Origin: DAIOEK01 sp963828285
Lineage (GTDB): Bacteria; Chloroflexota; Anaerolineae; Anaerolineales; Anaerolineaceae
Direction of reading: 5' to 3'
DNA length: 64,000 nt
Assembly: GCA_963828285.1 (NCBI GenBank)
Contig: CAWHEB010000008.1
Span: 186,001-250,000, forward strand
Below the pieces are notes generated by a model, which did not search any database, was not told where the DNA came from, and was given only the letters and a program-made list of their open reading frames with translations. This document shows positions 46,359 through 55,875 of this stretch, in pieces. A program made the translations under genes and the position numbers. Position 1 is the first letter of the stretch, and each line of letters starts with the position of its first letter.

Positions 46359-46373
46359 ATATACAATGTATAT
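46359..46373. promoter_or_regulatory. Palindrome at the TetR promoter, putative auto-operator
   Basis: ATATACA-A-TGTATAT, a perfect 15-bp palindrome with one central base, ~10 nt after the predicted start point. Related half-sites (TATACA upstream, TATACGATGTAC downstream) flank it. Confidence 0.6.
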
Positions 46374-46409
46374 AGTTATACGATGTACATTAACAGAAAG
46401 CGTGAGACC

Positions 46410-47002
46410 ATGGAAAGCAGATCGATCAGAAAAAAAGAAGAGACCACCCGCAAGATCATCACAACCGCGGTGGAGCTGTTCCACAAACTTGGGATCGAAT
46501 CCACCACCATGGAACAGATCGCCGAAGAAGTGGATATCGCCAGGGGACTCTCTACAACTACTTCCCATCCAAGGAAGCGATCATCAATGCCTACATTCAG
46601 AGATCATTCCAGGACAGGAACGAGGACCGTATCGCCCAATTTCGCAAATTGTCCGATTCAAGATCGCGGCTGACCTGGATATTCGGACTGTTGGTAGAGG
46701 GGATGCAATCCCAGAAGATGATCTTTGAAGCTTTCATGGTCTACCGCATGAAGCAAGTCATCTCGTTCAAACCTGTGGAAAATGAGCAAAGTGGCTTAGC
46801 CCTGTTGATCCATGAGATCATCCGCCTGGGGCAGCAGGAGCATGAGATCCGTTCCGATCTGCCGGACGATCTGCTTGAAGGATTGTTCGAATACGCCATC
46901 ATCGCAGTGATCAAACCGTTCTATCTGCAACCCGATCAATTCGATCCGCAAAAGTCAATAAAACAATGCGTGGATCTGTTCATGAACGGTGCAAAAGCAT
47001 AA
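46410..47002 (+). CDS. TetR/AcrR family regulator (frameshifted)
   Basis: About 197 residues. HTH: TTRKIITTAVELFHKLGIESTTMEQIAEEVDIARG (in parts), then, after restoring one G lost from the run at 46543-46546, TLYNYFPSKEAIINAYIQRSF, the classic TetR helix-turn-helix end. The ligand domain has MIFEAFMVYRMKQVIS and ends at 47002. Start taken at 46410; ATG 46383 is also possible. It precedes the esterase gene by 31 nt and may control it. Confidence 0.82.
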
Positions 47003-47033
47003 AAAGAATTAAGTCATCATTCGGAGAAAGAAA

Positions 47034-48000
47034 ATGTCCAGTTTGAAAAGCAAGGTCATCATATTTACCATCCAAAACCGTAATCTCTTCAAGGGCAGTC
47101 TCAAACGCGAAGTGATCACCACGGGAAACATCCATGCTGAAGCTTCGCAAGGAACATGAAGCAGGCGCAAAGAAGATGGGTTCCGTACCCGCGGATATCA
47201 TCGTTTCGCCGGTCACGATCCCCGGACTGCCAGAAGGTCTATCCGCGGAATGGATCCACCCTGCCGGGACGCCTGACTCACCCCTCAATGCTGAGAAGGC
47301 GATTTTCTACACCCACGGCGGCGGATACGTATCCGGGAGTTGTGCGGGGCATCGTATGCATGTTGCCAAATTCGTCAAATCCATCGGGGTCGGCGCTTTA
47401 CTATTTGATTACCGTTTGGCACCTGAAAACCCATTCCCGGCCGGGATGGAGGATACCCTCACCGCATACCGGTGGTTGTTGTCGCAGGGAGTCCAATCAA
47501 AGAACATCCTCATCCTGGGAGAATCCGCTGGGGGTGGATTATGCCTGGCCAGTTTGATTGCCATCCGCGATTCTGGTCTGCCGTTGCCCAAAGCCGGTGT
47601 CGCCCTTTCCCCGTGGACGGATCTGACCTGCAGCGGAAATTCATACCATACCAATGAGATGAAGGACATCTCGACGCTGGGTTCGTGGCATGTCTGGGGC
47701 GGATATTACATTGGTGCGAATGATCCGAAGAACCCGTGGATATCGCCTCTGTATGCGGACATGCATGGGTTGCCGCCGATCCTGATCGAGGTCGGGGATC
47801 ACGAGATCCTACTGGATGATTCAGTGAAATTTGCTGAAAAAGCAAAGGCTGCCGGAGTGAATATCACCCTGCATATCTGGGAAGGGATGGTCCATTGCTT
47901 TCCCATTCTTGCACCGCTCTTTCCCGAAGCCACCGCAGCCTGGGACGAGATCATCAGCTACATCAAAGAACAATTGGAGCTATCTGCAATCCCTGCTTGA
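47034..48000 (+). CDS. Alpha/beta hydrolase, hormone-sensitive-lipase-type esterase (frameshifted)
   Basis: About 321 residues. Oxyanion motif YTHGGGYVSGS, nucleophile GESAGGG, acid in EVGDHEILLDD, His in EGMVHCFP. One extra G in GGG at 47123-47125 splits the N-terminal leader (SSLKSKVIIFTIQNRN) from the main frame, which otherwise opens at 47134. GGAG lies upstream of ATG 47034. Hydrolyses short-chain esters; downstream of the TetR gene. Confidence 0.85.
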
Positions 48001-48027
48001 GGTATCAACAATCTCATAACTTTATCA

Positions 48028-48054
48028 AATCTCCGGAACTTTCCGGGGATTTTT
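48028..48054 (+). terminator. Intrinsic terminator after the esterase gene
   Basis: AATCTCCGGA / TCCGGGGATT 10-bp stem (one T-G pair), loop ACTT, then five T. Confidence 0.8.
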
Positions 48055-48119
48055 GTTTTCGTCTAACGCAAAAAAATCTCTCTATAATATGAGTAAGGCT
48101 TAATTTGCATTTTTTGATT

Positions 48120-49122
48120 ATGGAAAAATGGCGATCCCAATTAAAGTATGATCCTGTTCCTGCGCTTCTGGCGGCAGGAGATCCGGCAATCCGATACTTC
48201 GTTGAGCGCGATCTCCTTGAGAAATCTGTCGACTCAATTACCATTCTCTGGGGATTACCACAGGTCAAACAGATTCTTCAGAAGCAATCCGCGGACGGTT
48301 CATGGCCGGTGAAACGATCGGTCAAACCGAATGATGTCAATTATCATCTGATTGAAACCTGGCGCTGGTTCCGTTATCTCATTCAACAATATGGCATGAC
48401 CAGGGACCACCCGGCAGTGGAAAAAGCCGCCGAATACCTTTTCTCTTGTCAGACCAGCGAAGGTGATTTTCGCGGATTTCTTGCCAATCAATATGCCACC
48501 TACTATTCCGGGGCGATCATCGGCTTGTTGGTCCAGGCAGGATATGCCGATGATCCACGGATAGAAAATGGCTTTCGATGGCTGTTGGATATGCGTCAGG
48601 ATGACCACGGCTGGACAATCCCCATTCTCACCCATAAACTGGATCGTTCCACTTTGTACCGTTTGACCAGTGAATACGCTGAACCGCTGAAGCCTGACCG
48701 CTCGAAACCATTCTCGCACAATTGGACTGGCATGGTACTCCGCGCTTTCGCGGCACATCCTGAGTATCGTAAATCGGAAGAGGCAAAAGTAGCATGCGAA
48801 TTTATTGATATCAAGATTCTTTTTACCAGATTACTATACCTCTTATCAATCTGCAGATTACTGGGTGAGATTTGATTATCCATTCTGGTGGAATCATCTG
48901 GTCTCAGCTCTGGATTCGGTATCGATCATCTTTGATGCCTCATCCGATGAGAATGTATTAAAAGCAATCCAATGGCTGATCGATCACCAGCAGACCGATG
49001 GTTTCTGGAAGTTGAATAACGCAAAACCAGACATACCGGATAGTAAATCAAAATCTGATCTGGAGCGTAAGCATTGGGTCACGCTGGCCATCTGCCGTAT
49101 ATTGAAACGAATTGCCGTGTAA
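48120..49122 (+). CDS. Prenyltransferase/squalene-cyclase-like alpha-toroid protein (frameshifted)
   Basis: About 333 residues built of helical-barrel repeats: KQSADGSWPVKR, AAEYLFSCQTSEGDFRGFL, YSGAIIGLLVQAGYADDPRIENGFRWLL (in parts), WLIDHQQTDGFWKL. An extra A at 48804 splits the frame; removing it gives CEFLISRFFLPDYYTSYQ. No DxDD or QW-rich cyclase motif is obvious, so cyclase activity is not supported. No Shine-Dalgarno; a TATAAT element near 48082 suggests a short-leader transcript. Confidence 0.65.
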
Positions 49123-49254
49123 TTTCCGCCCTCCTTTTATATCTTGTTGAATCACATCCGCAAACCGGACATAATGAGAATGCATACACTTCTGTTGGAT
49201 GATGTAAATGGATCACCCGGCGAATGCTGTTTTGCATATCAGGGAAGGATATAA

Positions 49255-50430
49255 ATGAAAAATTATAAATATCTGATCATAGGTGCTGGAATGACTGCAG
49301 ATGCAGCGGCAAAAGGAATTCGGGAGATGGATTCTGGAGGGACCATCGGAATGATCGGTGATGAAACCGATCCACCGTATAAGCGACCTCCGCTGTCCAA
49401 AGGATTATGGAAGGGTAAACCGGTCGAAACCATCTGGCTGAAAACGGAAGATCTGCATGTTGACTTTTTTGGCGGGCGCAAAGTTACATCCATTGATCCA
49501 AAGGCAAAAACTGTGCTTGATGATCAGGGGGAAAGCTATTCGTATGAAAAGTTACTTTTGGCGACCGGAGTCCGTCCGCGTGAATTCCCGTTTGGCGGGA
49601 AGGACATCAATTATCTGCGAACATTCCAGGATTATCAGAGATTAATGGAATTTAGCAGTCAACACAATGAATTTGGCGTGATCGGTGGTGGATTTATCGG
49701 GTCCGAGATCACAGCTGCTTTATCCCGGAAAGGAAAAAGAGTGACCATGCTTTTCCCGGAGGAGGGAATTGGCAGCCGGTTATTCCCGAAAGATCTTGCC
49801 TTATCCCTGAATGATTTCTATCGATCAAAAGGGGTGGAGGTGTTGTCCGGGGTAAATTTGATCAACGGTCAGCAAATGAAAGATTCATTCCATCTGGCTC
49901 ATGATCAAGGCGGACTGATCCGGGTGGATGGTGTCGTCGCCGGGATCGGAACCATCCCGAACAATGAGTTAGCCAAGGCAAGCGGGATCGAGACAAAGAA
50001 TGGAATCCTGGTCGATGATTTTTTGATGACAAATATAACGGATGTCTATGCGGCTGGCGACGGTGCAGAATTCAATCAACCAGAGCTTGGAATCCGCAGA
50101 CGGGTGGAACACGAAGACAATGCAAAGATCATGGGAAAACAGGTGGGTCGGAATATGGCTGACGCGCATGAGCCTTACCGGCACCTACCCTATTTTTACT
50201 CGGACCTGTTCGAGTTGGGCTATGAAGCGGTGGGGGAATTGGATCCTCGTTTGGAAACATTCTCGGATTGGCAGGAACCTTTCAAGAAGGGTGTCGTCTA
50301 TTATTTATCCAACGGAAAAGTGCGGGGTGTTCTTCTCTGGAATGTCTGGGATTCGATCGATAAAGCTCGTGAACTTGTCTCGCAGTCGGGACTAGTTAAT
50401 GCCTCCGACTTAAAAAATCGGATAACCTGA
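49255..50430 (+). CDS. FAD-dependent NAD(P)H:ferredoxin reductase-like oxidoreductase
   Basis: 391 residues. FAD Rossmann YLIIGAGMTADAAAKGI, PPYKRPPLSKGLW, LLLATGVRPR, NAD Rossmann FGVIGGGFIGSEIT, and TDVYAAGDGAEF. The layout matches ferredoxin/rubredoxin reductase or AIF-like proteins with a small C-terminal domain. Would pass electrons from NAD(P)H to an iron-sulfur protein; partner not adjacent. GGAAGG precedes ATG. Confidence 0.88.
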   Translation: MKNYKYLIIGAGMTADAAAKGIREMDSGGTIGMIGDETDPPYKRPPLSKGLWKGKPVETIWLKTEDLHVDFFGGRKVTSIDPKAKTVLDDQGESYSYEKLLLATGVRPREFPFGGKDINYLRTFQDYQRLMEFSSQHNEFGVIGGGFIGSEITAALSRKGKRVTMLFPEEGIGSRLFPKDLALSLNDFYRSKGVEVLSGVNLINGQQMKDSFHLAHDQGGLIRVDGVVAGIGTIPNNELAKASGIETKNGILVDDFLMTNITDVYAAGDGAEFNQPELGIRRRVEHEDNAKIMGKQVGRNMADAHEPYRHLPYFYSDLFELGYEAVGELDPRLETFSDWQEPFKKGVVYYLSNGKVRGVLLWNVWDSIDKARELVSQSGLVNASDLKNRIT

Positions 50431-50463
50431 TCCACAACGAGATTTGACACCAGCACGTTTCAA

Positions 50464-50832
50464 ATGAAAAGCAAGGAAATGAACAATTTATCAACTGCAC
50501 ATTGTATAAAAGTTACATTCGGGTCTCCATCGTTGGAAGAAACCGAGATCGATCAATTCATAAGTGATCTCCTCGGATGGGATAAGCGGATTTTGGATGG
50601 CGAGTTAAGTGTTGAGAAGAAGTACAAATTCAAAGATTTTCGGCAGGCAATGGCTTTTGCCAATCAAATAGCTCGGCTTGCGGATGAAGAAGATCACCAT
50701 CCCGCCTTGCTGATCGAATGGGGAAAAGTGACCGTTAACTGGTGGACCCATGCGAGTAAGGGACTCACCCGCAATGATTTCATCATGGCAGCCAAAACTG
50801 AACTACTTTATGCGGATGATTTTGCTCTGTAA
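50464..50832 (+). CDS. Pterin-4a-carbinolamine dehydratase
   Basis: 122 residues. Core YKFKDFRQAMAFANQIARLADEEDHHPALLIEWGKVTVNWWTH (in parts) contains the EDHHP...W..V...W.TH signature with the catalytic His pair. Recycles 4a-hydroxytetrahydrobiopterin, or in bacteria assists molybdopterin or other pterin metabolism. The N-terminal extension of ~20 residues is atypical. Confidence 0.88.
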   Translation: MKSKEMNNLSTAHCIKVTFGSPSLEETEIDQFISDLLGWDKRILDGELSVEKKYKFKDFRQAMAFANQIARLADEEDHHPALLIEWGKVTVNWWTHASKGLTRNDFIMAAKTELLYADDFAL

Positions 50833-50918
50833 AATCGCTGTCAACCACACCTGAGTCTGCAATATACTAATTATTGTAGGGAATACGAGCGTACGTCACA
50901 ATAAAAATAAGGGGAACA

Positions 50919-51620
50919 ATGCCAGATCATCCGGAAATTTATCGCAGCCAGGCAGAAAATTATGAAGCGCTGGTCTCGAGGGAAGACTTCCAGCATCACA
51001 TCCTTCCCGCCATCTTGCAGATCATTGATCTGCATGGATTATCAGTTGTTGAGTTGGGTGCAGGCACAGGCCGTCTGACAACATTGTTAGCCCCGGTGGT
51101 AAAGTCAATCAAGGCATTTGATGTTTCTCCGCATATGTTGGAGGTTGCCAGAACAAAACTGGCTGATAGCGGATTGAAGAATTGGGAAATCGCTGTTGGT
51201 GATCACAGATCCGTAAATGTTGCCGATCATTCAGCCGACTTAGTGATCTCCGGGTGGAGTATTTGCTATATCGCTGTGGATAATCCGGATGACTGGAAAA
51301 ATGAATTGGACAGGACATTCAAAGAGATCCATCGGATAGTAAAGCGGGGAGGTCACATTATCTTGCTTGAAACCCTTGGGACAGGATTCGAGTCACCAGA
51401 ACCACCCCCGCACCTGGCAGATTATTATGGATACCTGAAAAATGCAGGGTTTCATCAAACCTGGATCAGAACCGACTATCAATTTGAAAATATGGAGATT
51501 GCCAGGTCCCTATCTGAATTCTTTTTCGGTGAAGGTATGACTGCAAAGCTGGTCGCAAACTCGAACGGAGCCTTTCTGCCCGAATGTACCGGAATATGGT
51601 GGTGTCAGCTTGAAGGATAA
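50919..51620 (+). CDS. Class I SAM-dependent methyltransferase
   Basis: 233 residues. Motif I VVELGAGTGRLTTLL, motif II-like VKSIKAFDVSPHMLEVAR, VISGWSICYI, and IVKRGGHIILLETLGTG. Substrate unknown (small molecule likely). AGGGGAAC before ATG. Confidence 0.85.
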   Translation: MPDHPEIYRSQAENYEALVSREDFQHHILPAILQIIDLHGLSVVELGAGTGRLTTLLAPVVKSIKAFDVSPHMLEVARTKLADSGLKNWEIAVGDHRSVNVADHSADLVISGWSICYIAVDNPDDWKNELDRTFKEIHRIVKRGGHIILLETLGTGFESPEPPPHLADYYGYLKNAGFHQTWIRTDYQFENMEIARSLSEFFFGEGMTAKLVANSNGAFLPECTGIWWCQLEG

Positions 51621-51653
51621 ATGTTCAGCCCACGATTTTATACAGGAAATTCT

Positions 51654-52619
51654 ATGGCACGTTTGAAAATCCTTTTGCTGTTGGCTTTTCCTTTTTTGAT
51701 GGGGTCGGTCATCTTCTCTCCCCTACCAACTGTCACACCAGATGAGCTCATCTACGAGGTCAATGCACTGCGTGCAAACCGCGGATTGGCTCCATATCAG
51801 GTAGACAGTTGGTTAATGTCCTACGCTCAGGAGCATGCCGAATACCTGGCATCCACCGGTCAGGGATCGCATGTGCATTCGGACGGCTCAAGACCATCGG
51901 ATATTGGCCTGACTGAAAATGTTGCCAGCTATACCGCCGGTTATATCGATTCAACATTTATCGTGTATGAGATCTGGGCAGACCCTATCCACATGAATAC
52001 CATGGTGGGATATTCCACCGGTTCGTTGGGAGTTGGTGTAGCCTCCAACGGAGAAGATGAATGGTTCACTTTGGACGTACGCCCGGGTGAAAAAATCGAT
52101 ACGGGGATAGAAGATATTTCCAATCCAAACCAGAATCCTGCTGAGACAGATACCCCAATTCCAATCGAACCATTGCGAATTTGCACTCCACAGCCAGACG
52201 GCTCGGTCGTTCATACCGTCGGTTACGGGCAGACACTGTGGAGCATTGCTCAAGCCTATGGTGTCACCATGGAACGACTCAAGGATTTGAATCCAATCCT
52301 GGCTGCCAATGGAGAGATCTTTGCCGGACAAAAATTGCTCGTCAAACTGGCTCCCAAGGAATCCCCAACCGCAGAAGCCCCCACCCTCGAACCATCCCCT
52401 ACAGCAACCCTGACACCGAATCCATCCGATACGGTCGTGCCGACTCAAGCGATCACGGTCACAGATCAACCGACTTCAGTTCCCACAGCAACAATCGAGA
52501 ACCAGAATACCCCTGAAGATAATGCCCAATTATCGCGTGTGTTGACTCTCACCGCATTAATTCTGGCTGGTATGTTGATCTTATATATTGTATTATTTAG
52601 AGGTCAAAAACGTTATTGA
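51654..52619 (+). CDS. Secreted CAP (SCP/PR1) domain protein with LysM and C-terminal TM anchor
   Basis: 321 residues. Signal peptide LKILLLLAFPFLMGSVIF; CAP domain (VNALRANRGLAPYQVDSWLM, AQEHAEYLASTG, HVHSDGS, ENVA, WADPIHMNTMVG); LysM (HTVGYGQTLWSIAQAYGVTMERLKDLNP in parts); Thr/Pro spacer; C-terminal helix LTALILAGMLILYIVLF plus basic tail. Start at 51654 (GGAAA upstream) rather than 51621. Probably a wall-binding surface protein. Confidence 0.88.
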   Translation: MARLKILLLLAFPFLMGSVIFSPLPTVTPDELIYEVNALRANRGLAPYQVDSWLMSYAQEHAEYLASTGQGSHVHSDGSRPSDIGLTENVASYTAGYIDSTFIVYEIWADPIHMNTMVGYSTGSLGVGVASNGEDEWFTLDVRPGEKIDTGIEDISNPNQNPAETDTPIPIEPLRICTPQPDGSVVHTVGYGQTLWSIAQAYGVTMERLKDLNPILAANGEIFAGQKLLVKLAPKESPTAEAPTLEPSPTATLTPNPSDTVVPTQAITVTDQPTSVPTATIENQNTPEDNAQLSRVLTLTALILAGMLILYIVLFRGQKRY

Positions 52620-52815
52620 GATGTGGTTGCCAGACGATTATTTCTGAGAAGTCTCATCCTTTGTTAAAATTGTGGCGTTAAGACTAATACTTTTCCCTTT
52701 ATCCATAGTTCATTATTGTAAGTTTTGTGTGTTGACCAGTACTGCATAAATCCATCGAAAACCTTGCACTCTATCGATGGTTGCGCTCTGAGACAATTGA
52801 AATTCGGAGGGGAAA

Positions 52816-53225
52816 ATGTCATTAATAAATGCAATTCAAAGCGTCAATATTCTTGCGATCATCGTTGCCGCGGTTGTCCATATGCTGACCGGACTGATTT
52901 GGTATCAGGAAAAAGCTATTCGGATCGACTCTGGTCAAAGCTCACCGGGAGGGATCTCAATCCAGCCAAACAATGGCTTCCTGTGGGCATCCTCGGTCAT
53001 CTGTCGATCGTCTTTGTCCTGTCGGTCATCATCATTCTCGTCAACGCAACCACACTGTTCAATGGTGCACTCATCGGCATCCTGGTCTGGATCGGATTTA
53101 TCGTCCCGCTGGAAATTGGAGAATTGATCTGGGAGAAGATCCAGTTCAAGTTGTTCCTGATCCGGATTTCGGAACATTTCGTTGCCCTCATTCTAGCCGG
53201 AGCGATTTTGGCGGTCTGGCGATAA
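52816..53225 (+). CDS. DUF1761 membrane protein (frameshifted)
   Basis: About 137 residues, four TM helices. QSVNILAIIVAAVVHMLTGLIWYQ then, after restoring one G at ~52908, GKSYSDRLWSKLTG and LGHLSIVFVLSVIIILVNA, GALIGILVWIGFIVP, the DUF1761 pattern. GGAGGGG before ATG. Function unknown. Confidence 0.75.
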
Positions 53226-53273
53226 AAATCGACTTCGATATTCGATCAATCCTAATTAAATGGGGATTTTAAT

Positions 53274-53796
53274 ATGAATCCTGTGTTTCTTATATTTCTT
53301 ACCCTTTGTCTACTGGGACTTGCCATCCGCACGATTTATGAGAGTTGTCAAAGCGGCTGGCCGTTTGGATCCGAAGAACAAGCTGATCTTCATCGTAGTT
53401 TTCATAGGGATGATCTCCATGCTTGTCAGTTGGGTGTTCATGTGCCCCAATGATCCATGGCTTATAAATTTTCCACAAGTCTTGCGCTGGCTTGGAGCGA
53501 TCCTGATCATTGCCGGATCGAGCGTTGCCATCATCGGCATGATCCAGCTAAAAGGTGTGGAGAATATCGATCATCTGGTCACCAGCGGGATATTCTCCAA
53601 ATTGCGTCACCCTATGTATACCGGTTTCATCTTGTGGATCACTGGCTGGGTGCTGTATTTTGGTGCAGGTGCGAGTATCATTGTTGCTCTCATCGCAATA
53701 GTAAATGTCCTGTACTGGCGGACCTTCGAGGAAAAAAAGCTTCTCGAAGATTATGGTAATGACTATATCAACTACAGAAACACAACCTGGTTTTAA
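53274..53796 (+). CDS. Isoprenylcysteine carboxyl methyltransferase-family membrane protein (frameshifted)
   Basis: About 174 residues. Removing one A near 53343 joins FLTLCLLGLAIRTIYE to VVKAAGRLDPKNKLIFIVVF. C-terminal SGIFSKLRHPMYTGFILWITGWVLYFGAG and RTFEEKKLLEDYGNDYINY are the PEMT/ICMT cofactor and active-site region (RHPMY). Likely methylates a lipid or small hydrophobic substrate in the membrane. Confidence 0.78.
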
Positions 53797-53866
53797 GGTT
53801 GAGTAAATGTCCATTTCCCTACCCTAATTCCCAATAGGTGTAAAAATTCCTTAAGGCAAAACACAA

Positions 53867-53896
53867 TCCGCCGATTACGATATCGTAATCGGCGGA
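53867..53896. terminator. Perfect 30-bp palindrome between convergent genes
   Basis: TCCGCCGATTACGAT / ATCGTAATCGGCGGA, 15-bp arms with no spacer. Lies between the methyltransferase-like gene (+) and the Amt fragment (-); probably a two-sided terminator, with only moderate T content on the minus side. Confidence 0.65.
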
Positions 53897-53954
53897 AATC
53901 ATTATGGGAATATTTTAGCGTTATTCAATCGTGATAATTTGTCTAGCAACAGAT

Positions 53955-54386
53955 CTACAGGGTGTAAGCCTGCTCGCCAAACTGTCCTTCATCCAAACCA
54001 TTAACCTCGACAGCATCCGGAACCCTGACAGGTGAGAAGTGGTTCATGATCTTCAAGATCAGCCATGTCGCTCCAAATGCAAACACTGCTGTTCCAACGC
54101 CTGCAAGAAGTTGAATAGTGAATTGCCGTGTATTCCCTTCAATCAGTCCGCTGATACCGTTTACTGAAGAGACCGCGAATACACCAACCATGATAGTTCC
54201 CAAAAGGCCGCCAACACCATGGCAACCCCAAACATCAAGGGCATCGTCCCAACCCCATTTGATCCGCAATTGGATCGCACCGTAACAAACAAATCCTGCC
54301 AATACCCCAATGAACAGTAGGCTATCTCCTGCATCAATCCGACCAGAACAAAATTGAAATTCGGTTAAGAAATCAAATGGACCCAT
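53955..54386 (-). pseudogene. amt: C-terminal fragment of an ammonium transporter (Amt)
   Basis: The last ~130 residues of an Amt channel: RIDAGDSLLFIGVLAGFVCYGA, KWGWDDALDVWGCHGVGGLLGTIMVG with the second conserved pore His, and the final TM helix. The preceding ~270 residues, including the Phe gate and first His, are missing; sequence upstream of ~54350 has no Amt similarity in any frame. A remnant, perhaps created by the rearrangement that placed the acetyltransferase next to it. Confidence 0.75.
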
Positions 54387-54453
54387 GGTCGACCATCGCG
54401 ATTTTCAAATGCATTTTGTGTTATACGAGCTTCTCTTAACATATGATTTTTCG

Positions 54454-54501
54454 TAAACATGGTACAAAACGTATCTATAAACATGGTACATAAGCGTATC
54501 T
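54454..54501. repeat. Tandem 24-bp direct repeat upstream of the acetyltransferase
   Basis: TAAACATGGTACAAAACGTATCT (54454-54476) is repeated at 54478-54501 with one substitution and one inserted base. Period 24 bp, in the promoter region of the AAC(6')-like gene. Confidence 0.75.
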
Positions 54502-54535
54502 TTATATTAACAACGACGCTTGATGGGAAAGAATA

Positions 54536-54981
54536 ATGAACATCAAAAGGTGCAGTGATATTCATCAACCTGGTTGGCTTGGAGTATGCGTCTCGCACTG
54601 TGGCCTGAAGATTCCCGTGAAGAGCATCTGAATGAGATGGCAGATTATGTGGCCGACCCCGATAAATATCTTAATCTATTAGCGTATGACGATACTTTTC
54701 AGCCGATCGGATTTGCAGAAGGATCGCTGCGAGTAGATTATGTTGAAGGGACTCATAGTTCACCTGTTGCATATGTGGAAGGGATATATGTTGTTCCTGA
54801 AGCAAGAAAACAGGGTGTTGCACGAAGTCTTATTGAAGAGATCGCTCGCTGGGGGAAAATACACGACTGCGTCGAACTAGCCTCAGACACCGATCTTGAA
54901 AACTTTGATAGCCAAGCTATGCATAAAGCACTCGGATTTGAAGAGACTGGTCGAATTGTATATTTCCGCAAAGACATTTGA
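54536..54981 (+). CDS. AAC(6')-like aminoglycoside N-acetyltransferase (frameshifted near start)
   Basis: About 148 residues. MRLALWPEDSREEHLNEM, GFAEGSLRVDYVEGT, VEGIYVVPEARKQGVARSLIEEI (in parts), CVELASDTDLEN and HKALGFEETGRIVYFRK match the AAC(6') branch of GNATs closely. Acetylates the 6'-amino group of aminoglycosides in characterised relatives. One base is missing near 54560-54574 between ATG 54536 (GGGAAAG upstream) and the main frame. Substrate range cannot be judged from sequence. Confidence 0.78.
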
Positions 54982-55133
54982 TAACCGTCGGCTGGAAAGA
55001 AAAAATATTTCCGGCCCTTCTATTTCATCTGAAAAATTCCAGCTTATACGTTAAATTTGTATCCGCCGCCGGGGAAAAGTAGAATTGTCATCGAATAGGT
55101 CGTTGGATGGTTGTTATTAACCCTGGAGGAAAA

Positions 55134-55607
55134 ATGCAAAACTTGACCACTTGTTTATGGTTTGATAGTCAGGCAGAAGATGCCGTTAACTTTTATGCAA
55201 AAGTATTCAAGGATTTAAAGATCACTTCCACTTCGAGATATGGGGAAGCAGGACCGGGACCATCGGGATCTGTCATGGTGATTACCTTTCGAATGAATGG
55301 GCAGGATTTCATGGCTTTGAACGGTGGACCCGTTTATCAGTTCAATCCTGCGGTCTCATTTGTGGTTAATTGTGATAATCAGGATGAAGTGGATTATTAC
55401 TGGAAGAATCTCACAGATGGTGGACAGGAAGTTCAATGCGGATGGTTGGTAGATAAATTTGGTCTATCCTGGCAGATCGTTCCGATCGAGTTGAATGTTC
55501 TCATGACCGACAAGGATCCGGTAAAAGCCAAACGGGTCACAGAAGCCATGCTCAAGATGGTGAAATTGGATATTAATGAGCTTAGGAAAGCATACAATGG
55601 ACAATAA
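55134..55607 (+). CDS. PhnB-like VOC-family protein
   Basis: 157 residues from ATG 55134 (GGAGG upstream). LTTCLWFDSQAEDAVNFYAKVF, FRMNGQDFMALNGGP, FVVNCDNQDEVDYYWKNL, CGWLVDKFGLSWQIVP: the 3-demethylubiquinone methyltransferase-like VOC subfamily. Often adjacent to regulators or detoxification genes; substrate unknown. Confidence 0.88.
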   Translation: MQNLTTCLWFDSQAEDAVNFYAKVFKDLKITSTSRYGEAGPGPSGSVMVITFRMNGQDFMALNGGPVYQFNPAVSFVVNCDNQDEVDYYWKNLTDGGQEVQCGWLVDKFGLSWQIVPIELNVLMTDKDPVKAKRVTEAMLKMVKLDINELRKAYNGQ

Positions 55608-55649
55608 CTGTAAGCCTTTGTTAACCTGCCGGAAACGCAAGAATCCGGG

Positions 55650-55677
55650 TTGACATACTCATTCACCAAGCTATACT
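55650..55677 (+). promoter_or_regulatory. Sigma70 promoter upstream of the riboswitch
   Basis: -35 TTGACA (55650-55655), 16-nt spacer, -10 TATACT (55672-55677). Start point expected near 55684, just before the aptamer. Confidence 0.78.
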
Positions 55678-55684
55678 GTTGATT

Positions 55685-55754
55685 AACGAAAAGGCAAACT
55701 CATCGGGAGATGAGGGCGCAAAGTCATGGGTCTCAGTTTATGCAGACCGCCAGA
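55685..55754 (+). ncRNA. Candidate cyclic di-GMP-I (GEMM) riboswitch
   Basis: AAAGGCAAAC, a GNRA-like hairpin (CTCATC-GGGA-GATGAG), GGGCGCAAAGTC, then a second hairpin GGGTCT...AGACC: this is the order and key conserved elements of the GEMM-I aptamer (GGCAAAC, GCGCAAAG). It lies between a promoter and a terminator in the 5' leader of the secreted protease gene. Covariation could not be tested here. Confidence 0.72.
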
Positions 55755-55783
55755 CCGCCGTTGAGGTATTCTGGCGGTTTTTT
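55746..55783 (+). terminator. Terminator in the protease leader (riboswitch expression platform)
   Basis: ACCGCCAGA / TCTGGCGGT stem (55746-55754 with 55770-55778) followed by a T-run. Its left arm overlaps the 3' side of the second aptamer hairpin (AGACC), so ligand binding and termination can be mutually exclusive. Confidence 0.8.
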
Positions 55784-55875
55784 CTTTCCCACCAAAACTC
55801 ATAAAGGGAGGTGTTTAGACACAATTTTCCAAGAAAAATCGAAAAAACCTTATTCATTTTTCTGAGGAGGCAGGG

